Assembly: GCF_025698545.1 (NCBI RefSeq) | Contig: NC_068571.1 | Span: 43,619,733-43,683,732, forward strand | Direction of reading: 5' to 3' | DNA length: 64,000 nucleotides | From: Gossypium raimondii | Taxonomy: Eukaryota; Streptophyta; Magnoliopsida; Malvales; Malvaceae | Part shown: one piece after another, positions 23,314 through 35,848 of the stretch | Layout of the letters: every line of letters starts with the position of its first letter | Numbering within the stretch: the first letter of the stretch is position 1 | Notes under the pieces: model-generated | Database searches by the model: none | Told to the model about the DNA's origin: nothing | The model's input: the letters and a program-made list of their open reading frames with translations, nothing else | Program-made: the position numbers and the translations under genes

Positions 23314-24459
23314 ATGATGGTTCGGGGAGCTCCAAAACAAGCATGGAGGAAAGGTCCATGGACTCATGAAGAAGATAAGCTCTTAGCTGAATATGTTACC
23401 TTCCATGGAGAAGGAAGATGGAGCTCAGTAGCTAGGTCTACAGGTATATTGTATATAAATTTTATTTACATACATATATATATATTTGAGATTATTTAGC
23501 TAATATAAATTGAATTATGGGGTTTATACAGGCTTGAATAGGAGTGGGAAGAGTTGCAGGCTTAGGTGGGTGAATTATTTAAGGCCAGGTCTTAAAAGAG
23601 GTCATATAACACCTCAAGAGGAAGGGATCATGGTTGAATTGCATGCCCTTTGGGGTAACAAGTAATACTTCTTCTTTTTGGTCCCTAAATTTCATAATGT
23701 TTTGATTGAGTCCTCAAAAGTATCATATCATATTAACGTTAGCTTGAATTTTGAGGACTTAATTAGAATGTTATGAAGTAACGGGGATCACCCTTTTATG
23801 TTGTTGTTTCTTGTTAATTTATTGGTCCTTAAATTTCATAATGTTCTGATTGAGTTCTCAATTCGTATTTTGAGGATTTAATTAAAATGTTCTGAAGTAC
23901 AGAGATCAACCCCTTCTTCTTTTTTGTTATTGTTTGTTGTTGATTTATTGATCCTCATATTTTATAATGATATGATTCTCTGTTATATGAATGTTAGCTT
24001 AGAATTTGAGTAATTAATTAAAACGTTTTAAAGAATTGACAACCCATTTTTTGTTGTTGTTTTGTAATTGTATGTGAAATGAATTACAGGTGGTCTACAA
24101 TTGCTAAATACTTGCCAGGGAGAACAGATAATGAGATAAAGAACTATTGGAGAACCCATTTTATGAAGAAGGAAAGGTCAGCTCAAAGGCAACAAAAAAG
24201 AAAAGCTCTAAAGCTGAAACAACAGCCACCACAGCCGAATAAAGAGGAGACGGCAGCAGTGGGAGATGGTGGCGGAGCGACGGATCACGAGGGACGAATG
24301 TGTGAAGAGGCTGCTACTTTGTTAGATGAGTATTTGATGAATGAAGGGTTATGGTGGAACCAGCAGCAGCAGGCTAATAATATTGCCATGCAAATGCAAC
24401 AAGTAGCTTGTAATTGTTATGGAGGGGGTGTAATTAGTAATGGTGGGTGCATTTTCTAA
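23314..24459 (+). CDS. R2R3-MYB transcription factor
   Basis: Three exons (23314-23443, 23532-23661, 24090-24459) give 209 residues. The two intron positions, in the R2 recognition helix and in R3, are those typical of plant R2R3-MYB genes. R2 (about 13-63) starts [14 protein letters not shown] and ends [19 protein letters not shown]3 (about 66-114) contains [20 protein letters not shown] and [16 protein letters not shown]. The tryptophan spacing is intact, with the usual non-Trp first position in R3. After the DNA-binding domain come a basic [20 protein letters not shown] tract, a Gly/Glu-rich linker and an acidic/aromatic patch ([13 protein letters not shown]) that may activate transcription. 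The [11 protein letters not shown] and TPQEE motifs point towards the MYB27/48/59 neighbourhood; the subgroup is an inference. ATG at 23314 or 23317 could start translation; nothing upstream in frame is an ATG. It lacks the bHLH-interaction motif of anthocyanin-type MYBs as far as I can see. Confidence 0.92.
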
Positions 24460-26265
24460 GAATACTGTTGGGGATTGAATTTCCCAATTAAGATGAGTAT
24501 AATATGTGTATGCATGCATGTATGGACTGTTTATAGTAATGATAATAAAGATGGGATGTCAAATTGTTGATTCCCTAAATAACAAAATAAACATCAGACA
24601 TCACAATTTGATAAGCACAGAAAGATTTTGGACAAACACACATGTAAAATCTTGAAACATGACATCCCAATCATGTTAGAAGAAGTACACTCAATGATAG
24701 TAAATTTCAGTTCTCAAATATTTTCAAAATCTAATCATGCTTTGGTCCAAAAATGAAAAGATAGTCCACCAAGCCCAAATGAATCTTAATATGCAATAAC
24801 GATTCGAGCCCAATTACCCGACCCGAATATATTAAAAAAAATATTAAAATGGCCCACGTCTATCAGCCCTGAAAATTACTCTATTCCATCTTCCTTTCAG
24901 GAAGTTGCAAGTAAAATGCAGATTTATTAAAGGTTTTGAAGCACTGTAAACAAAATTTATTTGTAATTTGATTATTAATAGGGAGAGTGATGCCCCTTTC
25001 AATTGATATTTTTTAAAGGTAAATATTCAATTTACCTAAACTTGCATTTCCATTCTATGATATTTTTTAAAGTACAAAAATTAAGTAAAGTCAAATAGAT
25101 TCTCCACTTAATTCAATTCTTTTATATAATTAATTTAGGGTTAACTGATTTGTTAATATTAATTGCACTTTCAGAAAAAGGGTTCATTATTCTTGCATCA
25201 AATAAACTGATTTAACAACATTTTCATTATAATCAATTCAGTACACTAATTATGTTATTCTACGCACGAGTCATGGAATGTCTTCGTTAGCATCATATAC
25301 ACAATCAATGCATTCAATATAAATCTTATTTTTATTTGTATTTGTATATCAACCCCTTGAAGAATGCAAAAATACATGTGAGAAAAAGTGAAAGGGATGA
25401 GAATGAAGACTTGGGTAAATATTTCTTTCTCTTTTTATGAACCCTAAGATATCTTGGGATTATATATATATTTTCACATTACTCCATGTATCCTGTGAAA
25501 TTTGATTCAAGGTTTTAAGCTTTATAGGCCATAAAATGTCCTTTTTTTAAGCAACATTGATGAAGAAATCACCCTAATCTACCAACAGAGTGGGGAGAGA
25601 TCTAAAGTTTGAACGAGCTCTATGTTTTCAAGAGGCATAATAATGATAATATTAACAATTCTTTTCCGTGCAACATTCTCGAGAAAATAAGGAATAAAAA
25701 ATTTAAAATGAAATATAATTTATTCCTTTGAGGTAAATATTTTTTATTTTTAAATAAAAATTAAAAAAAAAAAAAATGGTCCCCTCCTTAAAGAAGGTAT
25801 GGACTTGTACGAGATAAATTATAAATTGGTATATTTTTGCTGGAATGGAGCATATGGCTTGTGGTGTCATGTGTCTCCCAATGATCTTTATCTTATAAAA
25901 TTTATAAAATTATACCACTCTTTAAAATGGAAAGTTAAAATTGGTTTTGGGACCACTTTCATGAGAATATTATAAGCTTCACTGATTTAAATTAAATAAT
26001 AAAGTATTTGTACTAATCTCTCATTAACCAAAAATAATTCATATTAATTAATTTCATTCTTCTACTATGGTTGGACCACAATAATATATTTTATCCTTCA
26101 TAAATTAATATATATATATATATATATATATCCGAAAATCAATTGAAGTTTGTAAAAGAATATATCAAAGAAAATAACTTTTTATATGATGACCTTTTTT
26201 TTTCAAAGGCAACAAAAATAAATGCATATTTTAGCTAATAAATCAAATAAATTTAAATATATTGA
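24460..26265. other. MYB 3' flank and intergenic DNA
   Basis: No gene was found. A TA microsatellite run is present at 26106-26131. Confidence 0.5.
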
Positions 26266-26267
26266 AA

Positions 26268-26390
26268 TCTTGTGTGTTGGCATGATGGTTAAGGTGTTCA
26301 CCGTCGCAGGTGTAATCTAGGTTTGAGTTGTGCTAGTTGCATTATTATTAAGGTTTTGCCCTTCTATTGTAATTTACCAATTTTTTTTGA
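26268..26390 (+). repeat. Candidate tRNA-derived SINE
   Basis: GTTGGCATGATGGTTAAGG fits a pol III A box, and TAGGTTTGAGTTGTGCTAG, about 30 bp later, is B-box-like, as in the head of plant SINEs. The segment ends in a T-rich tail. AATATATTGAAAT just before it and AATATATTAGATT just after it could be a diverged target duplication. The element would be only about 120 bp long. Confidence 0.5.
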
Positions 26391-27148
26391 ATATATTAGA
26401 TTATTTATTTTCTTTTTTTATTTATTAGGATATTATTTTGGCAAAAGTTTAAAAATAGCTTTTAGTACATGCACTTTACCAATGATGGAGGAGATGCTCA
26501 AGATACAAAGGGTGTGTTTGGTAGCTACAAGGTAGAAAATATTAAGATAAATTTATTTTATTAGAAATATTATATTTAGAATAAACTACTTTTTAAAAAA
26601 TAAATATTTAAATTATTATATTTAATTTTGATTTAAAATTATATAACATAATAATATCAATAAAATTAAAATTAAGAAATAAATAATTTAAAAATCTAGC
26701 ATTTATTTTTATTACTTAATTTATCAAGTAATTTTCTAATATAAATTTAATATTAAAATTCATAATAAACAATACACCTTAGAATGAATTTACCTCTTAT
26801 TTTGATATTAAATTAGAAATCTACAATAGTAATATTTTATTTTCGCTGCTTCAATTATTAACCATTTTTACACAAGTACGGTTGGCCCTTTTATAACAAC
26901 TAAAATTAATGTAGAAGGGATTTTATGTTTTATTTTTACTCTTTTACTAAACTAGTATCTAAAAACTTATTGTCTCCAATTTAGTATGTTTGTATAATAA
27001 TATTTTGGTAGAATTGGTTCTATTCCTAAATGAAATAAAAATTATAATTTTTTGTTAACATATTATCTCAATAAAATATTTAAATTTTACATAAAAACTA
27101 TTAATAGTATTTTATTAAATAAAAAAATTATAAATTTTATTAAAGATA
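26391..27148. other. AT-rich intergenic DNA
   Basis: No gene was found. A 70-residue ORF spanning the SINE (26323-26535) is not supported. Confidence 0.5.
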
Positions 27149-28762
27149 TTATCTGTAACACCCCGAACCCGACCTAGACATTATGGTCGAATCTGGGAGT
27201 GTTACAATGAAGGGTTTTAAAACACATCCTTTACGTTAAAACTTTACGTATTATTTGTTACCAAAAAGAGTCCACATTTTCGGAAAAGCTCGTTTTATAT
27301 TCCTTATTACAACCTTTATTGTTGTTCTTTAAAGTTAACTAAAACTTTGCAGCGAAAGTTTAAAAATCGTTTTAGTCGAAACCATGCTTGTGTTTTCAAA
27401 AAAAAATTGCTCACGTAAACCGAAATTTTGTCAAACCATCACAGGTTAGAAATTATAAACGCATCCAAACAAAAAATTCCAAACAAACAGTCCAAAAGTC
27501 CGGAGAGTCCAAAAATTACAAAACTCTCTCGAAAACTAGAAATTTAAGTACAGAGTCCAAAAGTCCAGAGAGTAGTATGGAGCCAAGCTGCTAGAAAATA
27601 GGCGAAAAGTTGTTGTACAGAACACTTCTTCCACATATAGGAATCCCATACCATATGTAGATACATAAATCAAATAACAGATAAACATAAATAACATGCC
27701 TCGCATGCTCGTGTACAAATATCCTACATGCTTATACAGTACAACCACACATAGATATCAGTTTTCCTACTCAAATAAGTCTATTAGATTTACCGATCTC
27801 ATACAGTAGGGTTTGGTTAGTCCTTACTGACCATACGGAAGACCTACAATAGATTGGAACGACTCATGCGACCTTAGGGAAAAATTTTAGAATTTTGGGC
27901 CCACTTGCCCATATGGGCCCACACACCCAAATTAGCCTTGCCCATGTGACCCACACGCCCGTGTAGCATGCCCGTGTGGGCTCACACACCCAATTCGGCC
28001 TAGCCTGTGTGGCCCACACGGCTACACACTCGCCTGTCACACGGTCATGTGTCGCACACAACCGGGCACACGCCCGTGTGGCGTTGACATGCCCAATTTT
28101 CGGCTTTTGCTGAACTTCATTTTCTCGTATTTTTGTTACACACCTGGTTCAATTTTGATGCCACTGTAATCCCGAGAATGTTGAAACCTATAAATAGTAA
28201 CCCAAACACCATTTTAGCATCCAATTTACGACTTCAGAACAAAAATTCAACAACACTCGCAAACTTATCGTCGACGATAACCACCGATATCACGGATTAA
28301 GCCATCGGAGCACAATTCTCTATTTCACAACCTACTTCTAAACGCAAAACCCATAATTAAAGGCTACAAAACAACATTTCTAGCATCCCAAAACTACTAA
28401 GACAAGTCGATTAAAGAACCCGAAAACTAAGTTGTAACAATTTAACGAATGATCTGCCAAAAAAATCAACAGAAGAACGAAGGAGGATTTTTGCAAAGAA
28501 TGGAAAACGTCAAAAAAGGGAAAGAAAGAATGAACAGAGAGATAAAAAAAGGTTAAAAGAAAAAACAAAGGAAGGAATATATTATTTTTATTTTTGGGAA
28601 AAGAAGATAAAATTGAAATAAAATAAAAAATCAAATCCACAATATCTCAACTTCCCCCTATTATCCCACTAACTAATCACCCACTAACTCACGACTACTT
28701 CATAATTCTAACTCCACCCAGACTCTCTCAAACAACCGAAGCAAAAATTATCACCCACACTC

Positions 28763-28832
28763 ACGCAAGGATTCGAACACAAGACCTCTAGCAAGCTAAC
28801 TGCTTATCACTCGAACCAGCAGGCTCATTCTA
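28763..28832 (-). repeat. tRNA-like cassette A in 3' LTR
   Basis: On the minus strand, TGGTTCGAGTGATAAGCAGT (A-box-like) is followed by TCTTGTGTTCGAATCCTTGC, a near-perfect B box. The equivalent cassette is in the other LTR at 37715-37775, so it was part of the LTR before this insertion. Confidence 0.55.
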
Positions 28833-28910
28833 ATATAAGTTTACCAAAAGTATGACATAATCCCACCTAAGAAGGATAAGGCTAATACAAAAAATACTAG
28901 AATTTTCCAA

Positions 28911-28975
28911 ACGTGGGACTTGAACCCAAGACCTAAAACACACACCCAGAACACTTAGCCACTGAATTAGAAACA
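28911..28975 (-). repeat. tRNA-like cassette B in 3' LTR
   Basis: On the minus strand, ATTCAGTGGCTAAGTGTTC (A-box-like) and TCTTGGGTTCAAGTCCCACG (B-box-like) are spaced as in a tRNA. The counterpart in the other LTR is at 37861-37920. Confidence 0.55.
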
Positions 28976-29023
28976 TATTTGTGCCACATTTCACAAAAAA
29001 ATTTAAATAATCAGGGCGTTACA

Positions 29024-29041
29024 ATTCTAACCCCTTAAAAG
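29024..29041 (-). other. Polypurine tract of chromovirus element
   Basis: The minus strand CTTTTAAGGGGTTAGAAT lies directly upstream of the 3' LTR, the position and composition expected of the plus-strand primer. Confidence 0.75.
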
Positions 29042-29165
29042 AAATTTTGGCCTCGAAATTTACCTGATTCGAAAAGATGAGGATATTGTTGACGCGTTGA
29101 GTGCCGTGATTCTGCCACAGAACCTTAACTAACGGAATGGACTTCTTCCTCAGAACTTTTACCTC

Positions 29166-32100
29166 TCAATCCAAAATATAAACTGGCTCCTCCTTAAAAG
29201 TCAAATCCGGTCTAACGTCAATCTCCTCAACAGAAACAACATGATATGGGTTAGATCGATACCGCTTCAACATTGAGATATGAAACACATCATAGATACG
29301 ATCCAACTCTGGAGGTAGTTCTAATTGATAAGCAACCAGTCCCACACGCTTTAGAATCTGATATGACCCAATAAACCTAGGGTTCAACTTGCCCTTACGA
29401 TCGAACCGTAGAATTTTCTTTTACGGAGATACCTTAAGAAATACAAAGTCACCCACAGAGTACTCGATATCCCTCCTTTTCAGATCTGTATAGGACTTCT
29501 TTCTATCAGAAGTCGCCTTAAGACGATCCCGAATCAATCTAACTTTATCTTCAGTCTCGAAAACCAACTCAGGACCTAAAACCCGTCGCTCACCCAACTC
29601 AGTCCAAGACAGTGGAGTGCGACACTTACAACCATACAGAGCCTCGTAAGGTGTCATCTAAATGCTATACTGAAAACTATTATTATAGGTGAACTTAGCT
29701 AATGAAAAAAAATCCTCTCAACTACCTCGAAAATCAATCACACAGCTCCAAAGCATATCCTCCAGTATTTGAATCACCCTCTCAGATTGACCATCGGTCT
29801 GAGGATATAACGCAGTACTGAAGCCCAATCTTGAACCTAAAGCTTCTTGCAGGTTCTTCCGGAACTGGAAAGTGAAACGAAGAATCCCATCAAAGATTAT
29901 CAAAACCGGAACCCCGTGAAGTCTCACAATCTCATAAATGTATAGCTTCGTTAACTTCTGCAGTGAATAATCTGTCTGAACCGAAATGAAATGGGTGGAC
30001 TTGGTTAACCGATCAACGATAACTCAAACAAAATCCTTCTTAGTAGGCGTTAAAGGTAACCCACCAACGAAGTCCATTGTTACACATTCTCATTTCCATA
30101 AAGAATCTTAATAGGTTAGAGCAAACTCAAAGGCAATTGGTGTTTAGCCTTAACTTGCTGGTAAGTCAGACAACGAGTAACAAAATCTGTTATCTCTCAT
30201 TTCAAACCCGGTTACTAGTACAGTTTACGGAGACCCCGATGCATCTTATTCCCACCGGAATGCATAACATAAGGGATACTATGCGCTTCCTTTAGAATCG
30301 ACTGTCTCAAATCAGAGTCGTTCGGTACACAAACCCGTCCTCGAAAACACAAAACTCCATCCTTATTTAGTTCAAAATCAGATGTACTGCCACTCTCAAC
30401 CTGACGAAACCGCAGACTCAGAGACTCATCCCTTAATTACTTTTCTCGAATCTGCCCAATCTAAGTCGGCTTCACTTGTAACTCAGCTAACAGACTTCCA
30501 TCATCAAACAAACTGAGAAGAGCGAACATAGCCCTAAAATCAAACATTTCTCTATGATTGAGAGCATTGGCCACCACATTGGCCTTACCGGGATGATATT
30601 GTATCGTACAGTCATAATCTTTGAGCAGTTCAATCCATTGACGCTGCTTAAGGTTCAACTCCTTTGAGTAAGGAGATACCTAAGGCTTTTGTGATCGGTG
30701 TAGATAATACACCTCTCACTATACATATAGTGCCTCCAGATCTTTAACGCAAACACCACGGTAGCTAACTTAAGATAATGCGTCGGATAATTCTCCTCGT
30801 ATGACTTAAGCTGTCGGGACGCATAAGTCACAACCTTACTATGTTGCATCAGTACATATCCCAAACCGATGTGTGATGCATCACTATACACCACAAACTT
30901 CTTACCAGATTTAGGTTGTATCAGAACAAAAGCCTGAGTCAAAACAGACTTGAGGTTCTCGAAGCTCGATTGTTGCGTCTCAGTCCAGACAAAGGGAGCA
31001 TTCTTGCGTAGAAGCTTAGTTAAAGGAATTGCAATCAATGAGAACCCTCAACAAACCTCTGATACTAACCCGCAAGATCCAGAAAACCGCGAATCTTAGA
31101 AACATTTGCCGGAACCATTATTTTTAAAAGGGATCGACTTAAATTTTGAAAAAAACAAAAATGGAGTTGCCACCAATCCTTTTTATTTAGGTGTGATCGG
31201 ATCACCTCATAATTAAATCATTTTAATAAAAAAATTAAATTTACTAAAACGATAATTTTTGGTCTTATAAAATCCAGAAAACGAGTTCGGAAGTAGGTTA
31301 CACACGAGGAAGGGTTAGCACCCTCGACACCCCAAAATTGGTACATTGTTGATTAATTAGTGTCTTAATATAAAAAATGTGCAAAGATTTTAAAATACGA
31401 TTTTTGTATTAAAAAAACTTGTATAAATTAAATTACATGTTAAGACCCTCTCATTTCGGAGAGAGAAAATGTCACACCCAATGAGTTAGAGCATTATATT
31501 TCACATCCTAAAAAATGAGCTTGTCCTTAAAAAAACTCATGCAATAAAATTCAAAAGGATATTCAATTGTTTAAGTCAGATAAAGAAATCGTAATCCAAT
31601 ACGTTAGGACACAATTTCTCAAAATTCTAAACATTGAATATTGCCTTATTTTGAAAATTTTCTTCATAAAAATATGAAATTTTGAATGACGGGTATTTTC
31701 CTTTGAAGTATGATGTAAAAGAATGATTATACTTAAACGTGGCTTGCGATATAATCGTAACAATGGTGAAATGATAGCATAAGTAATCAAAATGACGATA
31801 TATCTATGGTAATAAAACAACAAACAAGCTAATTATAAATAAAAGAAAAATAATAAGTAAATAAATAAATAAAAACTAATAAAAAGTTTAAATAAAATTT
31901 GAAAATAAGCAAATAAATAAAAGAATAAAAATATTAAATAAAACAAAATAATAATAACAATAATAATAATAATAGTAATAATAATAATAATCTAAAAAAG
32001 AAATGAAAATATAAAAATATATGTGAAAAATATATACGATAAAGAAAAAAAAATAAAGACAAATTTTAAATATTAAAGCACCAAAAAAAATAACTATGTA

Positions 32101-34330
32101 CTTTAATAGATAAATAGAAATAAAAATATAAAATAAAATATACATAAGGAAAATAATCTAGTAAAAGCCAAAATTATAATAAAGATTAAAATGAAATTTA
32201 AACAAAATTTAAGGGGCAAATCGGAAATGAAAACAAAGTAAAGGATTAAGTTGTAACGCGCGTGAAAGGAGGGGGACCAAAAAGGAAATTTATCCTGGCA
32301 TCAAAAACGGCGTCGTTCCTTTAAGGGATTAAATTGAAAACGAAACAAATTGTAGGGAAAAATTAAAAAAGAAAAAGAAAAAATACTTGATTGAAAAATC
32401 ATTAAAAAGCGGAAGGGCTAAAGATACAATTAGCCCTTCCAACAAAAACACGCGGGTTCTAGTCATGGAGCGGGTCGGGTTCTGGTCGGCTCCCTCAAAA
32501 CGACTCCGTTTTGGTTTCTGAAGCTTAGGCCCAAAACGGCGTCATTTCATACTCCTATATAAGTCAAAAAAATTTTACAAAAAAATCATTTTAAACCTCC
32601 TCATTTAAAAAAAAAAAGAAAGAATCCTCTCAACCCTTCTCTCCCTCTCCAGACACCGGCCTCAGCTCCGGCCAAACGCCATCGCGTTGGTCGCCGGCGC
32701 CGATGCCGCCGTGTACGACGGCCGAAAATTCACAAAAAGGTATATTTTTGTTTTTTTTATTATTTTATTATTGCTGCTATATACTGATATATAGATTTTT
32801 TTTAGAAAACAAAGTAAAAAAAAACGAAATTATGAAAAGGGTTTCAAAAAACCTTGCTTTTGGGATATCTCATTTTTTGTTATTTCAAAAATAAAAGATA
32901 ATAAGACAGAAATTAAAAAAAAAGGCACCTTTAATTTTTGAATCCTTGTTCTTCTTTTTTTGAATCTGTTCTTTTATTTTTAAAAAAATCCCCATTACAA
33001 ATCTGTTCTCTTTGGCTTTTTATAGCCAGTATTACATGTTATTTCATATTATTTCTCTGCGTGTTCTTCTTCCTTTTGCAGGTGGGGTAGCGGTGGCAGG
33101 CGGTCAAAGGTTAGGTGGTGGCTGGCCTAGGGTGCGGCGCATAAGGGCTAGGGTTGCTGTTTCTGTTTTGTATTTTGGGCCATTTGGGCCATTAAGGTTT
33201 AGTTTAGTTGGGCTTAAATTTTGGGTTTAGGTTTGGGTTGGTTTAGGTTAGTTTTTGGGCCAACAGATTTGGGTTTGTAATACTTGGACTGTTTTGTTAT
33301 TTTGGATTTTGGGTCTCAATTTTGGGCTCGGGCATAAATGGGTTATTAAAACATTCCTAGGTTGTTTCCAATCGAATGCCACCTCAATCTTTCTAGGATC
33401 AACTTGGATCCCCTTAGCAAAAACCACGTGCCCAAAAAATATTACCTCTCGCATTTAGAATTAACACTTACTCAACTTAAGGTAGAGCTGTTTCTCTTGA
33501 AGTATCTAAAGCACTACTCTTAGATACTCATTATGCTCATTGTCAGTCTTAGAGTACCCCAAAATATCATCGATAAAGACTACGACAAACTGATTCAGAT
33601 ACGGTTGAAAAACCCGATTCATCAGATCCATGAATGCAGCTGGAGTATTTGTCAATCTAAAGAGCATTATTAGGATCTCGTAGTGACCATAACGAGTTCT
33701 AAAAGCCATCTTATTAATATCAACCTCCTTAACCCTAAGCTGATGATACCTAGAGCAGATATCTATCTTCGAGAATATCGAAGCCTCACGAAACTGATCA
33801 AACAAATCATCGATCCTTGAAAGTGAGTATTTATTCTTCACAGTCAACTTATTCAACTGCCGGTAGTTGATACACATCCTCATGCTACCGTCCTTTTTCT
33901 ATACAAACAAAATCGGTGCCCCTCACGAAGACACACTGGGATGGATGAATCCATGATCTAAAAGCTCTTGAAGCTGAGCCTTAAGCTCCATAAGCTCTTT
34001 CGGTGCCATTCGATAAGAAGTAATAGACACCAGAGCTGTACCCGGTAGAAGCTCAATGCCAAACTCAACTTCTCTATTTGAAGGTAAACCCGATAGCTCA
34101 TCAAGAAATACATCTAGAAATTAGTAGTACATTCTTATACAGTCTATTAACTAGAATAGATTGACATAACAGACTTAGTACAAAAATCTCACTTGAAGTA
34201 CTCTCAACCACAATACCCAAGTTTTCAGAAACAAAACTAGCTACGTATGAGTGTGTTGACCCTATGTCTATCAAAGCAGTAGAATGGGCATAAAAAATAA
34301 AGAATGTACTCGTAATCACATCAGTGGCAT
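29166..34330 (-). pseudogene. Broken pol of chromovirus element
   Basis: Reading right to left, a protease motif LIDIGSTHSYVASF (about 34240-34290; the usual catalytic D-T/S-G appears as D-I-G, so it is altered) is followed by reverse transcriptase (33506-33883: [38 protein letters not shown], the YxDD-box equivalent being FIDD). The nested solo LTR at 31107-33350 interrupts it between QPRN and VSKIRGFL. Then come RNase H (30461-31100: [30 protein letters not shown]), integrase pieces (29718-29927 YPQTDGQSERVIQILEDML; 29421-29657 MTPYEALYGCKCRTPLSW) and the C-terminal chromodomain-like region (29166-29387). The frame is split by stops between these pieces. It cannot be functional. Confidence 0.88.
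31107..33350 (+). mobile_element. Solo LTR, family S, copy 2, nested in pol (TSD ACATT)
   Basis: It begins TGCCGGAACCATTATTTTTA and ends GGGTTATTAAA (the last bases of the family are TTACA, so the C has mutated). It is flanked by ACATT (31102-31106 and 33351-33355). Removing it together with one ACATT restores the conserved RT reading ...KQPRNVSKIRGFL. It shares GGTGTGATCGGATCACCT, GAGGAAGGGTTAGCACCCTC and AACGGCGTCGT blocks with the copies at 56838 and 11931. A TATA-like CTATATAAGTC lies at 32565-32576. No protein domains were found; its ORFs (31563-33230) are chance. Confidence 0.9.
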
Positions 34331-34559
34331 CTAAGTCCTCACGGCGTCGAGTAGCATAAACCAGTGCAGGCTGCTTCGCCTCAATCTGATTAGCATCTCT
34401 ACCCAGTGCTCTCCGTCTTCTACCGTACCATTACTACCCCTAGCCAGACCACGACCCTTAGGTGGCTACTGTACTGCCCTCTGAGGCTAAACAAAACTCG
34501 GTCCCGTAGCTTGTATTTAACTAGCACAATATGGACACTCTCTAAATAGGTGCTTCAAT

Positions 34560-35533
34560 AACCCACATTGCAGACAAGCCCCTAATCTCCTCCAACACTC
34601 GCTCGGATGGCGCCTACCACAATCACTGCATGGCTGAACCCTAGTAGCAATTGAGACCCCCATTCTAGAAGGCCTATCAGTTCTGGTCTGTTTCTTAAGC
34701 TTCTGAGCAGAACTAGAGGGCTCTGAATTCCTCTTATTCTTACCTCTCTATCGGTCTCTATTCTGGCGCTCTACGCACTTAACCTATTTGGTGATCTTCA
34801 CCTTATCCACTAGAGCAACAAATTCTCGCTCCTTCTGCAGAGCTATCAATACCCTCAAACTGTCCCTCAAGCCGTCTTCAAAGCGGACACATTTCTCATA
34901 CTCGGATGCCACCATGCCTCGAGTGTAGCGGCTTAGTCTCAGAAATTCGGCCTCATAATCGGTTACAGTTCTATCGCCTTGTGCAAGATTCATGAAATCA
35001 TGTTTACGAGCATTTATATAGCTTACGCTCACATACTTCCTCTAGAAGGCAGGCTTGAAATAGTCTCAATTAAGATGATCTGGTTGAGTACCCTCCTCAA
35101 CCGATAACCACTACTGATATGCCTCATCGCGAAGCAAAGATACTGCACCCTTTAGTTTCTGCTCAGAAGTGCAGTTTATGTCATTCATTATCCTCTCGGT
35201 GCCCTCCAACTAGTATTCGGCCACGATAGGGGCGACTCCAGTGACACTCCTAAACAGTTCAGCTCCATTGGACCGGAGTCGCTCAGTTACTGACCCACAA
35301 TCCCTAGATCCAGAATGGGGTCCAACGATCCTGTCCAACACTCTCAGCATATGGGACAATGTGTCGTCCCCGACCGAGTGACTTTGAGACCCAGTCTCGA
35401 AAGTAGGTGAAACTGGTGTCTAGCTCGTATCCAGATTTGGCATATTGCCCAAAGAAAAAGACTCAGCTTGAGTCCCCCTACGGCACCTGCCGCGCCCGCG
35501 AAAATTACGATCGCGAGTTCCACGAACGCTCAT
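34560..35533 (-). pseudogene. Broken gag of chromovirus element
   Basis: A minus-strand ATG at 35531-35533 starts MSVRGTRDRNFRGRGRCRRG. The core gag region at 34784-35032 reads FMNLAQGDRTVTDYEAEFLR and continues CVRFEDGLRDSL, matching the retrotransposon gag (UBN2-like) family. Two zinc-knuckle-like stretches follow near 34560-34625 (CSDCGRRHPSECW and CLQCGLLKHLFREC). In-frame stops break it at several places. Role in a living element: capsid and nucleic-acid packaging. Confidence 0.8.
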
Positions 35534-35827
35534 TATTTTTCAAATTTTATCTACATTACGAAATTTTATTCATTAGTTTTTATTAGCAAATGTTTTATGC
35601 TTCAGATATTGATCAGAATTTTTAGAAATATTTTAGAAGTCTCAGTTTCTAACTAAATCAGTATAGTTTCAAACAATTCTAGCTATAGTATTTCTAAGTT
35701 CAAAAGTACTTACAGGATTGGCGTCGGAGACTCGGTGTACCATATACTTTACTCATAAAAATAAACTTGTTTAAAAACTGTTTCTTTTAAAAATCAAATT
35801 TTGAACTCAAAATTCACAGTTTTGTAA

Positions 35828-35843
35828 CCTGACTTTGATACCA
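35828..35843 (-). other. Primer-binding site (tRNA-iMet type)
   Basis: The minus strand TGGTATCAAAGTCAGG lies 5 bases inside the 5' LTR. The canonical plant site is TGGTATCAGAGCC, so at least two bases differ. Confidence 0.8.
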
Positions 35844-35848
35844 ATAAA

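Larger units (their letters stand above)
27154..29023 (-). repeat. 3' LTR of chromovirus element
   Basis: It starts TGTAACACCCC and ends GGGCGTTACA in + orientation. Compared with the other LTR it lacks about 330 bp (the segment equivalent to 36246-36615), where the sequence jumps from AATTTAAGTA to a point before GAGTAGTATGGAGCCAAGCT. A GC-rich block (about 27895-28085) repeats CCCGTGTGGCCCACACG-like palindromes. Two tRNA-like stretches lie near its right end. ORFs within it (27388-28640) are not genes. Confidence 0.9.

Noticed and set aside
27940..28085. Regularly repeated GC-rich units resembling a CRISPR array
   Set aside because: It is a plant retrotransposon LTR; units are irregular palindromes without unique spacers.
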